From Clostridia bacterium (lineage in GTDB: Bacteria > Bacillota > Clostridia > UBA1381), in NCBI GenBank assembly GCA_022768695.1, contig JALEPO010000022.1, positions 1 to 42,651 of the forward strand: a stretch of 42,651 nt of DNA, written 5' to 3'. This document shows, piece by piece, positions 17,101 to 26,422 of the stretch (within the stretch, counting starts at the first letter, position 1; the number at the start of each line of letters is the position of its first letter). The notes under the pieces were generated by a model. That model was not told the origin of the DNA. It worked only from the letters and a program-made list of their open reading frames with translations, and searched no databases. The position numbers and the translations under genes are program-made.

Positions 17101-20100
17101 TCTGCCGTATAATCCTCGTTCGTTGTGTGCGTGATTTGTTCCGCGGCACTGAATGAATTTGTCTGCTTGTCAAAGAACGATACCTTAATGTCAAGCGCAG
17201 TAAGCGCGTCCTGTGTTGTTATACTGTCCTCAAGTGCTCTGTCGGCTGATGACCACGCAACAAGCACTCTGTCACCGAGGTCGATTGCCTCCGGATAATC
17301 GTCCGCCGTACCGTCATCATCAACAACCAACGGTGCTGACCATGCTGTGCCGTCATAAATAGAATAGCAAAGAGCCGTTCTGTTTACAGCGTTTCTTTCC
17401 GGAATATCACTTATAAAGAGCATAAGCATTCTGCCATCGCCGATATTCGTCAGCTTGAACTTCGAGCTTGGATATACTCCCGACTTAAGCACCGTTTCCT
17501 TTGTACCGTTTGCCGCATCTATATCGAACAGCTCTGCGTTATTCATAAACGCGTTCCATTCACTCGCATTGTTAAGATATTCTCTCGATACAGGAACAGA
17601 CTCAATCGTGGCATCGTCCGCACCTAACAGTCCCGCCATTACGTCAGGCTCTATATGACCGTCCGCATTCTTTGAGAACAGCGGAATAGTTTTTCCATTT
17701 GTCTTTCCCGAATATACCTTAAGCGTCATTACCTTGACGAAGTAATCAAAATTAATCGTCATGTCACCGTACATATGCTGTGTCAGCTCACCCTTGTTAA
17801 GACCGAACTTGAAGTCCATGTCAAAATTAAAGCTTGCAGTTCCGCCAACATCGACAATTGCATATTCTATTTCAAGTCCGAGCGTGATTTTCGGATTGAG
17901 CATCAGATAAACTGTTCTGTCAACATTGTCAATTTCCTCGAACAAGCCGAAGGATTCCGGACTGTACTCTACCTTATTCTTTTCCCATGTAGAATCCATG
18001 GTATAGTCCGTTTTAAGCTGGTATATACCTGCAACATCACACAATAAGTCGCCTTTAATGATGACATTCATGCCTATCGGAAGTGTTATGGTTATATTTC
18101 CTGTCGCCGTAACATTAAGACCTATAAGGAAGTCAAGCTCCTCAAAGAAATACTTCCCTACGATTTTGCCATCTGCTCCCTTTACCTCTCTTGTGGTAAT
18201 CTGCAGTGCAAATGCAACTCTCGGTGCAACTGACCATGAGAATGACTTATTCGTTTTATAGCCGCCACCTGTTGTTTCCTCACCGCCGTTTCCCTCGCTT
18301 ACTGCCTCCTTTGCTGCCTCGCCTAACTTTTTAGCATCCGGTGTTGGTTCCGGCTCATCATCCGCTGCCGGTGTTGCTGACGGATCCGGTGATGCTGTAC
18401 TTTCAGACTTCTTTGGTGAGTATTTGTCTCCAAATTTCTTTATAGCCTTTGAGAAATCTCCAAATTTATATGTAGATCTTGCATAAGTAGGGATGTCTTT
18501 CTCATCTTCCGAAGAAGCTTCTTTGTCCTTCTTAAATCCATCAGGAACTACTGTGTCAGTATAAGGATCGTCGAATTTAAGCGTTCCGGGGAACAGATTG
18601 CCGAGCGGATCACCAATAAGCTCTACCGCCCCACCCAAGGTATCATCAACAAGTGTGCTGCCTATAAGCGGCATCATAAAGGTTCTAATATTAAGCGGCA
18701 CAATAAATGTATAGCCTATATCCATCGACTTGTATTCCTTGCCGTTCTGGTCGGTAAACGATACATAAATCTTATCTCCCATATCCATAACGGAATCCGG
18801 ATTAAATTCAAGTATGCCCACATTGTTTACGCAGTTTACTTTAAATCGCGTATCGCTGTTACAGCTGATAACAGCACCGTTTGCCTTATGGATATAGAAA
18901 TTAGCGGCAACAGGCTGGATTGAACCGTTGCTTTCAACCTCTGCTCTTACAGTCAGTGTATCACTCTTTATATTTGCAACATTGTCGTTTATCTTGTTTG
19001 CTGTATCCTTATATTTCACGCTGAGTGATTTCGGCTTGAAGCACTCGTACGCCGGTAAGCGTACAGCCATATAGTTCGCAAGCGCAACTGTCGGATACTG
19101 TGTACCCTCGTTATCCACAATAACGCTTACAAGTCCCGATGTAGGAACGTTTTGCAGCTCTATCGCAAAGTCACCGTTGCTGTCTGTAAAGCCTGCTGTT
19201 CCCGCAACGCTGACCTGTGTTGACGCAACAGGCACATTTTCCAGTCTTTTGTTGCTCACAATGTCCGCAAACGTACCGTTCTCACGCATAACCTTACCGT
19301 AAACAGTACCTGTTGTATTGCCGTTCGCTTTTACAAATTCATAGTAATATTTTGTGTTGTCCTGATTGATTGTGCCGGACATAATATCTCCGTACACAGG
19401 ATTGTAGTTGCCGCGCTTTGTATTCGCCGTTTCCTCGTTTATGTTAGAATCGGTGCTTACATCAATTCGTCCGTTGACGTTTTTAATATCGCCCGTACCG
19501 TTAGTCCATTTTACATAGTAGCCCTCCGGTGCGGTTGCGCGCATTACCCATCTCATTCCGGGATAAACCGTTTCGATATTGATTTTTCCGTCAGCATCTG
19601 ACGTTTCTATATCAGTGCTTTCCTCAACAAGCGACGGCTGACGATATACACGTCCCTCAAGACTGCCCGTCTTGTCTGCTGTCGGCATATACTCGATATT
19701 CATTCCCTGATCTTCCGTTCTCGGATAGAAGCTCATGTTCTCTGTTAGAGTATATGTCATTTTTGACGGCGCGTCACTGTCCGAATAAATCGGGTCATTT
19801 TCCGGATTAAGTGACCAGTGATCTATATAAAATCCAGTAAGAGTCTTTTTCGGAGCAGCAATGGCTCTTACCTTGATTTTTGAGTATTTCGGGAATGTGT
19901 ACTGATTATAGTAGCCGTTTGAACCCCAATCACGGAAGCTTGCATTTTTAGTGTTATTGCTCGTCATATTCGCAATATATGTTTTTGCGCTGTCGATATT
20001 GTGAATATTGAGAGTAACATCGGCCTGCTTATATTTCGGCATAACCTTGATTGTGGAATTGCTGCCGAAAGTGTCATACAAGGTCTTTGCAAAGCTCTGA

Positions 20101-22121
20101 TTGATTGTGACGCCGCTCATCGGCACCCATATAGTCTTGTCTGTGTACCAATGCTCCTTAAACGGCGCATTTATTTCCTTTGAATACACTTCTCTATCCT
20201 GCTTTACATATAGATAAACGCCCTCAAGCTCAAGTCCGTACCCACTGTTTTTCGCCGCATTTGTATCAAACGGCTTTACGGTCTGATTTGCGCTGCAGTA
20301 AAAATCAGTTACCTCACGGCCGCTGCCGTCAACCATAATTACGCCTGTCGGCTGATAATCATAATCGTCACTGCCGTCTGTAAACGCGATTTTCGTTCTT
20401 TCACCGGTTTTCGTATCGTAGTTATACAAAAATCTGTGGAAATACTGCTCGTTATGCCCCGTTTCAAATTTATATTTCTTCCAATTATATTTGAGCGGGT
20501 TGCCGAGCTGTACCATAGGATTATGCTTTCCGGCAGTCTTTGCTATAGTCTTTACCTTTACATAGTACTCACCGGGTTTGCTGACGCTTACATTGCGCCA
20601 TGTCCAATCCGATTTGCCGCTGATATGGCATGACGCACCGTCGCCGCCATGGAAGTTTTCGTTGCTGTGCAGCTCAAAATATGAGTTGAAGCCCTTGCTG
20701 CCTTTACCGCCGACAGTAATGTGAAAATCTACGGAGTCTATACCGTAAAAATTCTTTTTTCCCGACGTGCGCCAGCCTATACCGTTACCCTTATCGTTTT
20801 CCTTCGCCCGAAGGTCAAAGCCCCAGTCATTTTCCTGCTTATCTCTCCAGTGGTCGCTGCCGCCGTCATTTATTCCTGTCCATTCATATTTATTCAGATT
20901 TACCGAAGTCTGTGCGCTTCCGAGCGTATATCCCATAAGCTCAGCACTGTCGGATGAGTTCTCGGCACTGTCAGACGAAAGCTCCGCCGCTGCTGCATCA
21001 ATTTGTACGGTAATGTAATCGTTCACAACGTCACAAGTACCGTCACTCTTAATTCGCAAGCCGTACGACTTGTCACTGTCAAAATTGAGTGCCGACAGCT
21101 TAACCGTTTTTTCAGTTTCGCCCGGCGCGAATGAAACAGACGCGTCCTCTATCTTTTTATAGTCAATATCCTCTGCCGCCGTTTCCTTAACGGTGCTGAC
21201 CTTAACAGATGTATAGTAGTCAACACCTGCGGTACGGATAAGACGAAGTGAATATGTACTCTCGCTCTCTGTGAGTGTCACAGCTGTTGTTTCCGCCTCG
21301 ATAACAGGCTTTTCATAAGCCTCATCGTCCAGAATGTTAAGGTACGCTGTCGGGTTTGCCGAGAGTGTCGTTTCCTCGTCACCGTTTATTCCCATAAGCG
21401 AAAGCAAAACTATTTTATCCGCCTCCGGCTTATCGTTGTCAATCAGCTTTATTGTAATTTCCTTTTCGGTGTCACCCTCTTCGAAAACAACAACACCCAA
21501 TGCGCCTCTCGCACTTTGGAAATACTCGTTCGATTTTGTAAGTGCTGTTTCTACCGACTCTTTTTCCTGCTTTTCCGTGTCGGGAAGATCTAAGTATTCC
21601 GCGCGTGCGTCAAGCAGCGGTGAGCCTGTTGACGTTCTGTCAGAATTTGTATAGTCCGCCACGTCATTATCTGTTTCGGTATAATCAATTGCCGAAAGCT
21701 GCGCGTCAACATCGCCGTCATCGTTTATAATGCTTTTCGCAGTTTCGCCATCATCATTGCCGCTTGTCAGCACATCAGCCGTATCTCCGCTTACCTCTGA
21801 AAAATCTGATGCATCGGGCGAAATACCGTCCTGAAGCGGAAGCTCATCACCGTATTCGTCAAGTACAACATAGTCCTCGCCGTAAACCGCCATAAAATCA
21901 GCCGTCTTGAACACAACAGCCACACTGCGGTCATTTCCGCCCTTACGGACGACTTTTACCTTATACTCACCCTCATTTTCCACCACATTATACTTCGCAG
22001 CCGAAAACGAAATTTCCGCGTTGCCCGATACAAGCGGCTCTTTTGCAAAAACCGATACACCGGTTGACGCAAGCATACTTGCCGCAAGTATCGCACTCAG
22101 CATTCTTTTCCTTAACTGCAT
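14154..22121 (-). CDS. Giant S-layer-anchored surface protein (2655 residues)
   Basis: A Sec signal peptide (residues 1-27, ending SVFAKEP) leads into Calx-beta-like domains (about 33-95, resumed at 200-268 after an acidic insert, and 273-370). A large beta-rich region follows, then a carboxypeptidase-regulatory-like fold (about 935-1015) and a Pro/Asp/Glu/Ser linker (about 1240-1290). Next comes a beta-propeller-like stretch with repeated WSAP, AWSS, TWTDS and GWSEP blades (about 1530-1960). Further on are a CARDB-like domain (about 2010-2120), a bacterial Ig-like domain (about 2260-2340), a Ser/Gly linker and one InlB-type repeat ending LYAKW. Three SLH domains (about 2473-2655) anchor it to the cell wall. 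No catalytic motif was recognised. It has no GG leader, so it should leave by Sec, not by the neighbouring C39 exporter. It lies between the exporter genes and the peptide gene in one operon. Confidence 0.9.
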   Translation of the reverse strand: MQLRKRMLSAILAASMLASTGVSVFAKEPLVSGNAEISFSAAKYNVVENEGEYKVKVVRKGGNDRSVAVVFKTADFMAVYGEDYVVLDEYGDELPLQDGISPDASDFSEVSGDTADVLTSGNDDGETAKSIINDDGDVDAQLSAIDYTETDNDVADYTNSDRTSTGSPLLDARAEYLDLPDTEKQEKESVETALTKSNEYFQSARGALGVVVFEEGDTEKEITIKLIDNDKPEADKIVLLSLMGINGDEETTLSANPTAYLNILDDEAYEKPVIEAETTAVTLTESESTYSLRLIRTAGVDYYTSVKVSTVKETAAEDIDYKKIEDASVSFAPGETEKTVKLSALNFDSDKSYGLRIKSDGTCDVVNDYITVQIDAAAAELSSDSAENSSDSAELMGYTLGSAQTSVNLNKYEWTGINDGGSDHWRDKQENDWGFDLRAKENDKGNGIGWRTSGKKNFYGIDSVDFHITVGGKGSKGFNSYFELHSNENFHGGDGASCHISGKSDWTWRNVSVSKPGEYYVKVKTIAKTAGKHNPMVQLGNPLKYNWKKYKFETGHNEQYFHRFLYNYDTKTGERTKIAFTDGSDDYDYQPTGVIMVDGSGREVTDFYCSANQTVKPFDTNAAKNSGYGLELEGVYLYVKQDREVYSKEINAPFKEHWYTDKTIWVPMSGVTINQSFAKTLYDTFGSNSTIKVMPKYKQADVTLNIHNIDSAKTYIANMTSNNTKNASFRDWGSNGYYNQYTFPKYSKIKVRAIAAPKKTLTGFYIDHWSLNPENDPIYSDSDAPSKMTYTLTENMSFYPRTEDQGMNIEYMPTADKTGSLEGRVYRQPSLVEESTDIETSDADGKINIETVYPGMRWVMRATAPEGYYVKWTNGTGDIKNVNGRIDVSTDSNINEETANTKRGNYNPVYGDIMSGTINQDNTKYYYEFVKANGNTTGTVYGKVMRENGTFADIVSNKRLENVPVASTQVSVAGTAGFTDSNGDFAIELQNVPTSGLVSVIVDNEGTQYPTVALANYMAVRLPAYECFKPKSLSVKYKDTANKINDNVANIKSDTLTVRAEVESNGSIQPVAANFYIHKANGAVISCNSDTRFKVNCVNNVGILEFNPDSVMDMGDKIYVSFTDQNGKEYKSMDIGYTFIVPLNIRTFMMPLIGSTLVDDTLGGAVELIGDPLGNLFPGTLKFDDPYTDTVVPDGFKKDKEASSEDEKDIPTYARSTYKFGDFSKAIKKFGDKYSPKKSESTASPDPSATPAADDEPEPTPDAKKLGEAAKEAVSEGNGGEETTGGGYKTNKSFSWSVAPRVAFALQITTREVKGADGKIVGKYFFEELDFLIGLNVTATGNITITLPIGMNVIIKGDLLCDVAGIYQLKTDYTMDSTWEKNKVEYSPESFGLFEEIDNVDRTVYLMLNPKITLGLEIEYAIVDVGGTASFNFDMDFKFGLNKGELTQHMYGDMTINFDYFVKVMTLKVYSGKTNGKTIPLFSKNADGHIEPDVMAGLLGADDATIESVPVSREYLNNASEWNAFMNNAELFDIDAANGTKETVLKSGVYPSSKFKLTNIGDGRMLMLFISDIPERNAVNRTALCYSIYDGTAWSAPLVVDDDGTADDYPEAIDLGDRVLVAWSSADRALEDSITTQDALTALDIKVSFFDKQTNSFSAAEQITHTTNEDYTADTEPKAAYDSETDRIILYYTKTEYKDVDKLTDLLNAPSVIAYRFYENGKWNDETSYTDDELGGITDKETYKTEWYGQRFLDTRINKTSGNMHRIVDADVCYYNGLALYAWTVDYDKDMNTVDDRDILMQIYNFAENSFTHIIKMTTNTGAYSTPHFGRYNDKTYLFFAAAGDLDGGDEETSGIAYVNVTEPIKNSQYKLVENGNTQYYVLQYNDTIAETETSEGVTIPEHEVTINIQPEYAVTMDGYVNNYSVDVDENERMYLTWTDSVNGDTTQRQVFTAIYDVVADEDETSETGWSEPFMLTSVPSTAYSSIDTAVVGGELYVAADKTPYIEDGELVSLDEDNTSMVILKHTPYSKPVTAEENALAIDTNYVYPNTPFTLTSTVKNEGVKFIHEPVKFRFTMTSNGKVTELGEQTLDYHWGAGKTMSASVNVTPISEISDDLTFNAEITVGETVINQTFKAVKEYDVISDGEATIEEKTTGHELSLPLRNDGNIPTGAVTVKLYTVKDGEKSEEPIAELSVDSIAENSTEIIGGAISIPDSAYQIDGGNGTANIIAVVEADGDEVISIETNAYKLFDADAIETMSKITDVSLKDEKTISAKYLDDISIDTVITGEASDKVKVVWESDNSNVVYVREDGTLCAVGNGKATLTGYVVPDVQSIVFAYDGSSTVDNMLSEIPSYLHKTVSATVNVSAGSSSSSGSSGGGSTSYTVTFDGGEGVSVDSIKLNKNGTVSELPVPTREGYTFEGWYTDEALTKPFATDTKITSNIKLYAKWTENKQVPQNTENPTKTDSDVYVNPFKDVSENDWFANSVRYVHENNLFSGVSENEFAPYDPMTRAMLVTVLYRTEGEPEITAENGFDDVISGSYYESAVAWAKENGIVKGYSDTEFAPDDNITREQIAAIMFRFAQFKKTAPEGAWAIRLDYADLGDICDWAVEAVMFCKLKGIMHGNENNEFKPDDNATRAESAAIVERFIESSK

Positions 22122-22137
22122 AAAATTTCTACCTCCC

Positions 22138-24264
22138 TTATGCTTTTTGTCGTCTTATGAACTGCTTTAGCAATCCATCTGTGCTTTTCAGCTCATCAAA
22201 TGTGCCTTCCTGCACAATCACCCCCTTATCCATAACCAAAATTCTATCGCAATGCTCAATTGTCGATAAACGATGTGCCACAATAATTTTGGTACATTTT
22301 AGTTTATTCACGCTTTCGGTAATTTGTGTCTGCGTAATATTGTCAAGCGCGGATGTCGCCTCGTCAAAAATAAGTATTGACGGCTTTGATATAATTGCTC
22401 TTGCAATAAGCAGTCGTTGTCTTTGCCCACCCGACAGAGTGCAGTTTTCCTGACTTACGGGAGTATGTACTCCCATTGGCAGCGCGGCTATATCGTCGCT
22501 CAGTCCCGCCAGTTCTATGGCTTCGTTTACCTCATCCATAGTCGCGTCGAGCTTTGTTATCGTGATGTTTGAATAAATATCACCCGATATAAGTCCGCTG
22601 TTTTGTAAAACCGCTCCGATTTTTTTTCGGTAGCTTTTCAGGTCAAGCTCCCGTATATCAAAGCCATCTATATAGATACTGCCCTCGTTTGCATTTTCAA
22701 ATCCGAGCAGCAATCTTATCAAGGTTGATTTTCCGCAGCCGGACGTGCCGATAATTCCGACGCTTTCGCCCGACCGTATATGTGCCGATAAACCGTTCAA
22801 AACATACGGCGTATCCTTGTCATATCTAAAATACAAATCTGATACCGAAATTTCACCGCTGAGCGCTTCGGGCTTTTGCTTATCCTCGCCGTACTCCTCG
22901 CACTCGCCATTTAACATCGGCAAAAGCTGTGAATACAATGCACGAAACGCCGAAATGGTCTGTATAATAGTTGAAATTCCACCGCTTGATGCAATATACG
23001 CACCATAAGCCGCCGAAAATGCTATATAGTTTGCCGTACCAAGACGTGAGCCTACTATAAATATAACAGCTGTCGAAAATATGGTAATCATTTTATAAAA
23101 TACATCTGCGTATCTTAAGAAAAACGGCTTATCCTCGTTTCGTGACGCATTTAAATAATACTTGCTCCAGCGACGCATCATTCTCGCCTCCGCGCCGTTT
23201 AGCTTTACCTGCTCAATCCCCGAAAACAGCTCATAGCAAAAGCCTGACATCTCGGACAGCGAGGCGGAATATTTTCGCATCCATATCGAATTTAACACGC
23301 CCTCCGTTATCATCATAGCACCGAGTATCACCGTCACAAGTATTACCCAACCGAGCATTTGTGGTGCATATATGTAAATCTGTATAAGGTACAAAATCGA
23401 CAGCGTCATGCTTATGCACACACTTATGCTCCTTACCGAAACAATCCTCGATATGTCCGAAAACTGCATGATCATTCGCGACAGCTCGCCCGATTTTATA
23501 TTCTTGAAAAACTCTGTTTTTAGGCTCAGAAGCCGTGAAAATATACCGCTTTGTATATATGCGCTCGTCCGAAGCATTGAATTTGTAAGTATAAGTGACT
23601 GCATAAGTCCAAGCACCGCCGACACCATCACCGCCGAAAATATAAGCACCGCAGTCGGTATCATGCCATCCATCTCTCCTGTAGGTACAACCATTGAAAA
23701 TATAAAACGGTTTGCCCACGGCAGCAGCATACCCGCAAGTATTGTCAGCACTCCCATGCACAATACCGCCGCTCTGTCCTTAACGGCTGTACACCCCAGC
23801 ATAAAGCCAATAAGCTCACGCTCTGTTATTTTGCCGTTTTTCATTACCTTGTAAAAGCACATCGCACTTTTGGTAAACCGCTCCGAAATTTCCACCGTCA
23901 CCCTTGTTTCCTTACCGTTTTCAATAAAAACACAGCTGCCGTTTGTATTCGGAATTACAACAACCCATCTCTCGTCCTTTGTCTTGACTATCATAGGCAC
24001 AGCCACCGTTTCATACCAATCATCGTCAAGCTCCGTATAACGTGTTTTTATAAAACATTCTTCCTCAATGTATTTTAACTGCTCCGCTAAAGAAAGCTTT
24101 GAATTTACCCTTTTTTTCTCATTCAGAAATTTCAACACCGCGTTAATTCCGTCATTTTCCGATTTATTGTTGAGCACGGACTTCATATTTTGGTATGCCT
24201 GATATTGAACATCACGATTTTTTTGTTGTATACGCTTGGTTTCTTCATTTATTTGTGTTTTCAC
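22138..24264 (-). CDS. NHLM-type ABC transporter, permease/ATPase without peptidase
   Basis: The 708-residue protein has a long soluble N-terminal region (about residues 1-155), a six-span ABC exporter membrane domain, then an ATPase domain. Walker A is GTSGCGKST, the signature is LSGGQRQRL, and Walker B is ILIFDEATSALD. The architecture matches the second ABC subunit of NHLM (nitrile-hydratase-leader microcin) export systems, which lacks C39. It starts with GTG one base after the stop of the C39 transporter gene, with an AAGGAGCG site inside that gene, so the two are translationally close and probably form a heterodimer. Confidence 0.88.
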   Translation of the reverse strand: MKTQINEETKRIQQKNRDVQYQAYQNMKSVLNNKSENDGINAVLKFLNEKKRVNSKLSLAEQLKYIEEECFIKTRYTELDDDWYETVAVPMIVKTKDERWVVVIPNTNGSCVFIENGKETRVTVEISERFTKSAMCFYKVMKNGKITERELIGFMLGCTAVKDRAAVLCMGVLTILAGMLLPWANRFIFSMVVPTGEMDGMIPTAVLIFSAVMVSAVLGLMQSLILTNSMLRTSAYIQSGIFSRLLSLKTEFFKNIKSGELSRMIMQFSDISRIVSVRSISVCISMTLSILYLIQIYIYAPQMLGWVILVTVILGAMMITEGVLNSIWMRKYSASLSEMSGFCYELFSGIEQVKLNGAEARMMRRWSKYYLNASRNEDKPFFLRYADVFYKMITIFSTAVIFIVGSRLGTANYIAFSAAYGAYIASSGGISTIIQTISAFRALYSQLLPMLNGECEEYGEDKQKPEALSGEISVSDLYFRYDKDTPYVLNGLSAHIRSGESVGIIGTSGCGKSTLIRLLLGFENANEGSIYIDGFDIRELDLKSYRKKIGAVLQNSGLISGDIYSNITITKLDATMDEVNEAIELAGLSDDIAALPMGVHTPVSQENCTLSGGQRQRLLIARAIISKPSILIFDEATSALDNITQTQITESVNKLKCTKIIVAHRLSTIEHCDRILVMDKGVIVQEGTFDELKSTDGLLKQFIRRQKA

Positions 24265-24265
24265 G

Positions 24266-26410
24266 TTAGTTCACGCTCCTTACAAGCGTGTAATACGCCC
24301 CTTTTTTCGCCATAAGATCCTCATGCGTTCCTCTCTCAACTATTTTGCCTTGATCCATAACTATAATCTCGTCGCTGTCCATAATCGTCGATAATCTGTG
24401 TGCAATAACTATTGTTGTAATCCCGAGAGCCTTTATGTTATTCATAACACGCTCCTCGGTGTCACTGTCGAGACTGCTTGTTGCCTCGTCCATAATAATT
24501 AATGACGGCTTTTTCACGATTGCTCTTGCGATTTCTATACGCTGCCGCTGACCGCCCGAAAAGTTTCTGCCGTTTTCCGTAACGTGCTCACGATACCCGC
24601 CCTTGCGGCTTATAATATCGTCATGTATACACGCCGCCTTTGCCGCCGCAACAACATCATCATACGAAATACTGTCATCCCACATTGTTATATTGTCAAG
24701 CACCGTTCCCTCAAAAAGGCGGATATTCTGACTTACCACAGCAATTTTTGAATAAAAGAAATAGTGGTTAAGCTCACAGCGGCGACTGCCGTTAAATGTG
24801 ACAGTGCCGCCGTTTTCCTCATACAGACCACCGATAATTTTTGCAACGGTCGATTTTCCGCTGCCGCTTGCGCCGGTAATTGCAGCTCTGCCGCCCTTTT
24901 TAATTGTCAGATTAAAATCCTTTATAAGCGGCTCATCAATAGGATTATATCCGAAGCTGATATTTTCAAGCCTTATATCACCGTCAATTCCGCTTTTCTG
25001 TTCGCTGCTGTCATCAAGAAATTTTTCGTCCTTGCCGTAGTGCATGACATCATTTGTGCGTACAGCGTCACCCTTCATCGTCTGTATTTCTATTCCGGCA
25101 TTGACTGCCGCTCCCACAGGTGCAAGCATTGCCGCGACAAGTGATTGCGTTGCTATAAGAATACCTGTAGTCATACTTCCCGACAATATTTTCCACACTC
25201 CGAAAATCAGCACCATACCTGATCCGAGCATATTCAAAAGCGAAAACAAGCTTGCGGTATAAACACTTGTTTTATCAATATCTGTTTTTGTGTTTATTGT
25301 CTGAGTACCCGATGCCATAAGACACACAAAAGCTCCGTCCTCCGCGCCACAGGATTTTATTGTTTCTATCATATCAACAGTTTGTGAAATATCACTTTGC
25401 AGAGCACCCATATCACGGATGTATGAGCGCATTTTTTCCTCGTACCTTTTTGAGCTTATAAGCATTGACACAATATTGACAGCCGCACATATTACACCAA
25501 TAAACGCGATATGTACATCAAGAAACGCAATCAAGTTAAAATATACAAAAATCTGCAAAATATATCCCACGATAGGCGAGAGCATACGCACAAGCTTTGC
25601 GCCCATGAGCATATTGGCGCTCTGTCTGCTTGATAAATCACCCTCACGACGCTGTGTGAAAAATTCAATCGGAAGCTTCATTAGATGTTCTATAAATCCC
25701 GCATTTATTAGCATATTAAGCTTTTTTTCTATTGTGTGTCTTATATTTTCGGTTAAAAACATTGACGATGCCGATATAAGTCCGGCACAAATAAGCGTCT
25801 GCAATATAATTCTTAAAGTTCGCGTGTTACCGGCTATAAGTGTCCTCTCGATAAATACCGAGTTTAGAAGCATCACACCTCCGCTGCCGATAATCGCGCA
25901 CAGCTCAAGCATTACGAAATAAATAATATTTGGCAAGAACGATGTCATACATGACAATATGTAGTCTTTTTTATGTACTCCGTCCTTGTCACGCTTGAAG
26001 TCTTTTGTCGGAGTGAGCTCAATTGCTATACCCGTAAATGATTTTGAAAACTCCTCCGGTGACACCCTTCTCAATCCATAAGCCGGATCGGCTATGACAG
26101 CTCTGTCCTTTTTGTCAAAGCCGCACAGCACTAAGAAATGATCCATATTCCAATGTATAATCGCGGGCGTTTTTAACTGCTTTGCGCCCTTGATATTTAC
26201 ACGAACCGCTCTCGGCTTTAAATCGTGAAACTGTGCCGCCTTTACAATATTTTTTGCATTTACTCCGTTTCTCGATACTCCACACTCACGTCGCAGCTCC
26301 TCAAGCGTCACTGTTTTTCCGTAGTATTCAAGTATCATTGCGAGTGATGCGGCACCACATTCCGTAGCCTCCATCTGAAGTATAGGACGTACTTTTTTCA
26401 CCTTGCTCAT
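24266..26410 (-). CDS. Peptidase-containing ABC transporter (C39, NHLM type)
   Basis: This 714-residue transporter cleaves and exports peptides with double-glycine leaders. The N-terminal C39 peptidase (residues 1-140) has oxyanion-hole Gln12, catalytic Cys18 in MEATECGAASLAM, His91 in HWNMDHFLVL and Asp108 in IADPAYG, so the triad is complete. A membrane domain follows, then the ATPase with Walker A GASGSGKST, signature FSGGQRQRI and Walker B LIIMDEATSSLD. The N-terminal segment resembles the NHLM peptidase/ATP-binding family. The peptide at 13901 in the same operon is its most obvious substrate. Confidence 0.93.
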   Translation of the reverse strand: MSKVKKVRPILQMEATECGAASLAMILEYYGKTVTLEELRRECGVSRNGVNAKNIVKAAQFHDLKPRAVRVNIKGAKQLKTPAIIHWNMDHFLVLCGFDKKDRAVIADPAYGLRRVSPEEFSKSFTGIAIELTPTKDFKRDKDGVHKKDYILSCMTSFLPNIIYFVMLELCAIIGSGGVMLLNSVFIERTLIAGNTRTLRIILQTLICAGLISASSMFLTENIRHTIEKKLNMLINAGFIEHLMKLPIEFFTQRREGDLSSRQSANMLMGAKLVRMLSPIVGYILQIFVYFNLIAFLDVHIAFIGVICAAVNIVSMLISSKRYEEKMRSYIRDMGALQSDISQTVDMIETIKSCGAEDGAFVCLMASGTQTINTKTDIDKTSVYTASLFSLLNMLGSGMVLIFGVWKILSGSMTTGILIATQSLVAAMLAPVGAAVNAGIEIQTMKGDAVRTNDVMHYGKDEKFLDDSSEQKSGIDGDIRLENISFGYNPIDEPLIKDFNLTIKKGGRAAITGASGSGKSTVAKIIGGLYEENGGTVTFNGSRRCELNHYFFYSKIAVVSQNIRLFEGTVLDNITMWDDSISYDDVVAAAKAACIHDDIISRKGGYREHVTENGRNFSGGQRQRIEIARAIVKKPSLIIMDEATSSLDSDTEERVMNNIKALGITTIVIAHRLSTIMDSDEIIVMDQGKIVERGTHEDLMAKKGAYYTLVRSVN

Positions 26411-26422
26411 AACACGCCCCCT

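Noticed and set aside
14154-22121. Giant SLH protein as substrate of the C39 transporter
   Set aside because: It has a typical Sec signal peptide and no double-glycine motif near its N-terminus.
14154-22121. Many plus-strand open frames opposite the giant gene
   Set aside because: They lack ribosome sites and family similarity, and are antisense shadows caused by the codon usage of a long gene.
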